From positions 1 through 6,337 of the forward strand of contig JBBRPS010000627.1 in the NCBI GenBank assembly GCA_038227745.1: a DNA stretch of 6,337 nucleotides. The letters are read 5' to 3'. Shown here piece by piece: positions 4,133-6,337 of this stretch. The DNA is from DASPXY01 sp038227745. GTDB lineage: Bacteria > Planctomycetota > Planctomycetia > Gemmatales > Gemmataceae. Positions within the stretch are counted from its first letter, which is position 1. Every line of letters starts with the position of its first letter. Made by a program: the position numbers and the translations under genes. The notes under the pieces are model-generated. The model made no database searches and was not told where the DNA came from. It was given only the letters and a program-made list of their open reading frames with translations.

Positions 4133-6337
4133 TTAGCGGGCCGTGAACGTCGCCTTGTCCGCGGCGATGTAGTCATCGTAGAGGCCGTTGGTCAGGACGG
4201 CGCCGCGGAGGAGGGTCGCGCTCATGATCGAGCCGTTGTGGTGGTCCAGGCCGACGACGTGCCCGGCCTCGTGGGCCGCCGTCTCGCGGATGGCGTCATC
4301 GGGGTTGACGAACCAGGGGATGTCGGCGTTGGCCGCGTGCGCCGCCGCCGCGGTGCCCTTCTGGGCGCGGGTCAGACCGCGCAGCACGCCCAGGGGCGTG
4401 ACCGTCTTGCCCGTGGGGATGGCGGCGGCCGTGGTGCCGAACAGCCCGCGGTTGCAGTTGAGGAACTGCGCCGGGGTGTACATCGCGCAGTCCTCCGCGT
4501 GGGCCTTGGCCGCCGTGCCCAGGACTCCGCGGGTCACGTTCTTGAGTTTGCCGCCGTTGTATGCGGTGTACCGGATCCACTCCGTGTTCGCTCCGGTGTC
4601 CAGCTTGATGTAGAGGTAGTAAGCGCCGCCGGGGTCTACGGCCCCGCCGGCTTTCACCGCGATCTCCGTGTCCGCCGCCGCGCAGGCCTTGATCGTGTCC
4701 CCGACGCTTCCCCGGTAGCGGGTCTGGGCCTCAATGACCTCGTCCTGAATCCGGAAGAACCGCATCGGCTGGGTCTCGTCCACGAGGATCGACGTGGAAT
4801 CGGCGGGCACCTGCACCTCGTCCGTCTGCTTGGTATCCTTCGTCATCGGGGGCCAGCCCGTCGCGTACTTGATGACCTCATTATCGATCTTCACGAAGCC
4901 GTTGTCCTGCCAGGAGTCGGAGTCGGATGCGTCCGTCTCCGACGCGGCCGTGTAGATGATCGCCCCCGTCGCCCCGGCGGTGAGGGCCGCGTCGAGCTTC
5001 AGCTTCCGTGAGAACTGGGCGACGTAGACGCGGCACCAGTCGTAGGTGCTGGGCGTGGCGCCACTGGTCCGACCCCAGTTGCCGCCGGTGCCGCTGCCGT
5101 CGTTGCTCTCGACGAAGATGGCCCGCTGCGTGCCCTTGCCGTTGAAGTTGACCTTGCGGTTGGCGTCCACCTGGGCGGCGGTCACCCAGTACGTCTCGGC
5201 CCCCAGCTTCTTGAACAGCGACAGGGTGCTGCCGCCGCCGTCCGTGATCGCCCAGCCCGTCATGTCGCGCAGGAACACCGTCTTCTGTTTCGGGTCCGTG
5301 CTGACGTACATGTTGGCCGAGTTGTCCTCCTTGCGCACCGTGAAGCCGCGGTACTCTTCGTAGCGCGTCAGCAGGTCGCCGTTGGCCGTCCCGATGGCGG
5401 GCTGGTCGTCGTTGTCGTCGTTGCCCGCGAGCGTGCCCGCCGTCGGCGCCGGGAAGGCCGTGTCCCAGGCGTCCTCGACGTTGTTTCCTCCGGCCGGACT
5501 CGTGTCCGTCAGCACGGAGATCTGGGTACTCTCGACGGCCGTGCCATCGATCTTCGCCTTGATCTTGCCGTAGGGGCCATAATCCTGAGCGGTGACCGTC
5601 ACGGTGACGCTGTTGACCGCCGCCGAGGTGACGATCTCCTGCTTGGTGCCCGCGGGGTTATCGAAGCCAGCCTGGTTCTCGAACGTCAGGTCGAGGGCCG
5701 TGCCGGTCCCGGTGTTGTTGTTGGTCCCCGTCTCGGACGACGTGCCCACCAGGATGAAGCGGATCTTGCGCGTGGTGGTGTTCGGCGTGATAGTGGCCTT
5801 GAACTGACAGGTGTTCGCCGGCGACGGCCGGAAGATGTTGTTCACCTTCGTCTGCCAGGTCCCGACCCGCTCGATGGCGATGGTCGGGGCGGCGTCGGCG
5901 GCGCACAGCAGCACCGGCCGGGCCTGGCCCTGGCAGCACGCGTCGGCGCCGAACGACGCCGTCACGATCGGTTGAATCTTGTACTGCCCCCCCTTGGAGA
6001 ACGTGAGTTTCAGGGTCGCGTCGGGGGAGGAGGAACTGAGCTGGTCGATCTCGATGGTGTAGGTCGAGGAGTCGGCCTTGGCCCAGCTGCCGGGGTCGCC
6101 GGTGGCGCTGTACATGACTACCGGGTCGCCGCTGGCGGGATCGACCTTGGACCAGGACCACGTCGGGCTGCTGTTGGAGCAGAGGCAGGAGGAGCCAGGG
6201 CCTTGCGTGACCGCGGCGGTGAGTCCGGCAGTGACCAACTCGCCCATCAGGGCTGGGTTGGGCGCCGGCGGCGGCGGGACGTTGTTGGGGTCGGGGGAGA
6301 CGACCTCGATGGCGTGAGCCTGCCCGGCCGAAAACAC
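4133..6337 (-). CDS. Matrixin-like secreted zinc metalloprotease, body of the gene (residues 22-755); N-terminus at 1-204
   Basis: Predicted exported endopeptidase of the metzincin/matrixin type. When the contig is circularised, this frame joins in phase to the start at 204 and gives 755 residues; numbering below uses that protein. The zinc helix HEAGHVVGLDH lies at 710-720 (His710, Glu711, His714, Gly717, His720), followed by a Met-turn candidate SIM with Met726 and only 29 more residues. After the signal peptide come a Pro-rich linker (41-50) and a beta-rich, Cys-containing N-terminal region (about 51-300). An Asp-rich stretch NDDNDD (327-332) with LLTRYEEYRGF (343-353) follows, then KVNFN (416-420), a pattern I associate with Ca-binding secreted metalloproteases. 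Residues about 500-700 hold diverged repeats ending in R-G-x-x-G-T-x-A-A-type motifs. The stop is TAA at 4133-4135, 29 bp before the next gene. The protease class is well supported by the motif; its substrate is unknown. Confidence 0.85.
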   Translation of the reverse strand: MFSAGQAHAIEVVSPDPNNVPPPPAPNPALMGELVTAGLTAAVTQGPGSSCLCSNSSPTWSWSKVDPASGDPVVMYSATGDPGSWAKADSSTYTIEIDQLSSSSPDATLKLTFSKGGQYKIQPIVTASFGADACCQGQARPVLLCAADAAPTIAIERVGTWQTKVNNIFRPSPANTCQFKATITPNTTTRKIRFILVGTSSETGTNNNTGTGTALDLTFENQAGFDNPAGTKQEIVTSAAVNSVTVTVTAQDYGPYGKIKAKIDGTAVESTQISVLTDTSPAGGNNVEDAWDTAFPAPTAGTLAGNDDNDDQPAIGTANGDLLTRYEEYRGFTVRKEDNSANMYVSTDPKQKTVFLRDMTGWAITDGGGSTLSLFKKLGAETYWVTAAQVDANRKVNFNGKGTQRAIFVESNDGSGTGGNWGRTSGATPSTYDWCRVYVAQFSRKLKLDAALTAGATGAIIYTAASETDASDSDSWQDNGFVKIDNEVIKYATGWPPMTKDTKQTDEVQVPADSTSILVDETQPMRFFRIQDEVIEAQTRYRGSVGDTIKACAAADTEIAVKAGGAVDPGGAYYLYIKLDTGANTEWIRYTAYNGGKLKNVTRGVLGTAAKAHAEDCAMYTPAQFLNCNRGLFGTTAAAIPTGKTVTPLGVLRGLTRAQKGTAAAAHAANADIPWFVNPDDAIRETAAHEAGHVVGLDHHNGSIMSATLLRGAVLTNGLYDDYIAADKATFTAR
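6197..6337. repeat. Terminal direct repeat, right copy (circular-contig overlap)
   Basis: Identical to 1-141. Removing one copy gives a 6196-bp circle in which the protease frame is continuous. The flanking bases differ on each side (body of the protease on one side, start of its signal peptide on the other), as expected for a circle. Confidence 0.95.

Noticed and set aside
1..6337. CRISPR array, tRNA, rRNA or phage terminal repeat
   Set aside because: No regularly spaced repeats, cloverleaf or rRNA-like sequence is visible. The terminal repeat lies inside a gene and there are no phage structural or packaging genes, so a phage end is unlikely.

Overview
The window looks like one complete circular contig written out linearly. 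Its first 141 bases are repeated exactly as its last 141 bases, so the unit is 6196 bp. The join is supported by biology: a protein gene on the minus strand runs through it. The start codon, ribosome binding site and most of the signal peptide lie only at the left end, and the body of the protein lies only at the right end. Joined in frame they give a 755-residue secreted metalloprotease. High GC, long Sec signal peptides, and remnants of a planctomycete-style Ser/Thr kinase and of a 6-phosphogluconate dehydrogenase suggest a GC-rich bacterium, most likely a planctomycete of the Gemmata/Isosphaera type. That assignment is inference from style, not a database match.

Layout on the minus strand, in transcription order: (1) a matrixin/metzincin-type zinc protease, 204 down to 1, continuing 6196 down to 4133; (2) after 29 bp, a 396-residue exported protein of unknown function with a beta-sandwich-like middle and a helical C-terminus, 4103 to 2913; (3) after 53 bp, a 526-residue exported protein with a TIM-barrel-like region resembling glycosyl-hydrolase-like family 10, an STN-like small domain and a C-terminal transmembrane anchor, 2859 to 1279. 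Same strand and short gaps suggest one operon of three cell-envelope or secreted proteins.

The remaining 1074 bp (205 to 1278) has no intact gene. It reads as a row of broken gene pieces, all on the same strand: a frameshifted piece of 6-phosphogluconate dehydrogenase directly behind gene 3 (1067 to 1253), a short AT-richer imperfect palindrome at its broken edge (1034 to 1064), a frameshifted unrecognised remnant (583 to 1022), and a short Ser/Thr kinase piece (399 to 491). The last ~195 bp before the protease start should hold the operon promoter.

No replication initiator, partition, mobilisation, integrase, transposase, capsid or toxin gene is visible. The circle may therefore be an excised chromosomal segment, a tandem repeat array collapsed by the assembler, or a small replicon relying on host functions or on proteins I do not recognise. 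The sequence alone cannot decide between these.
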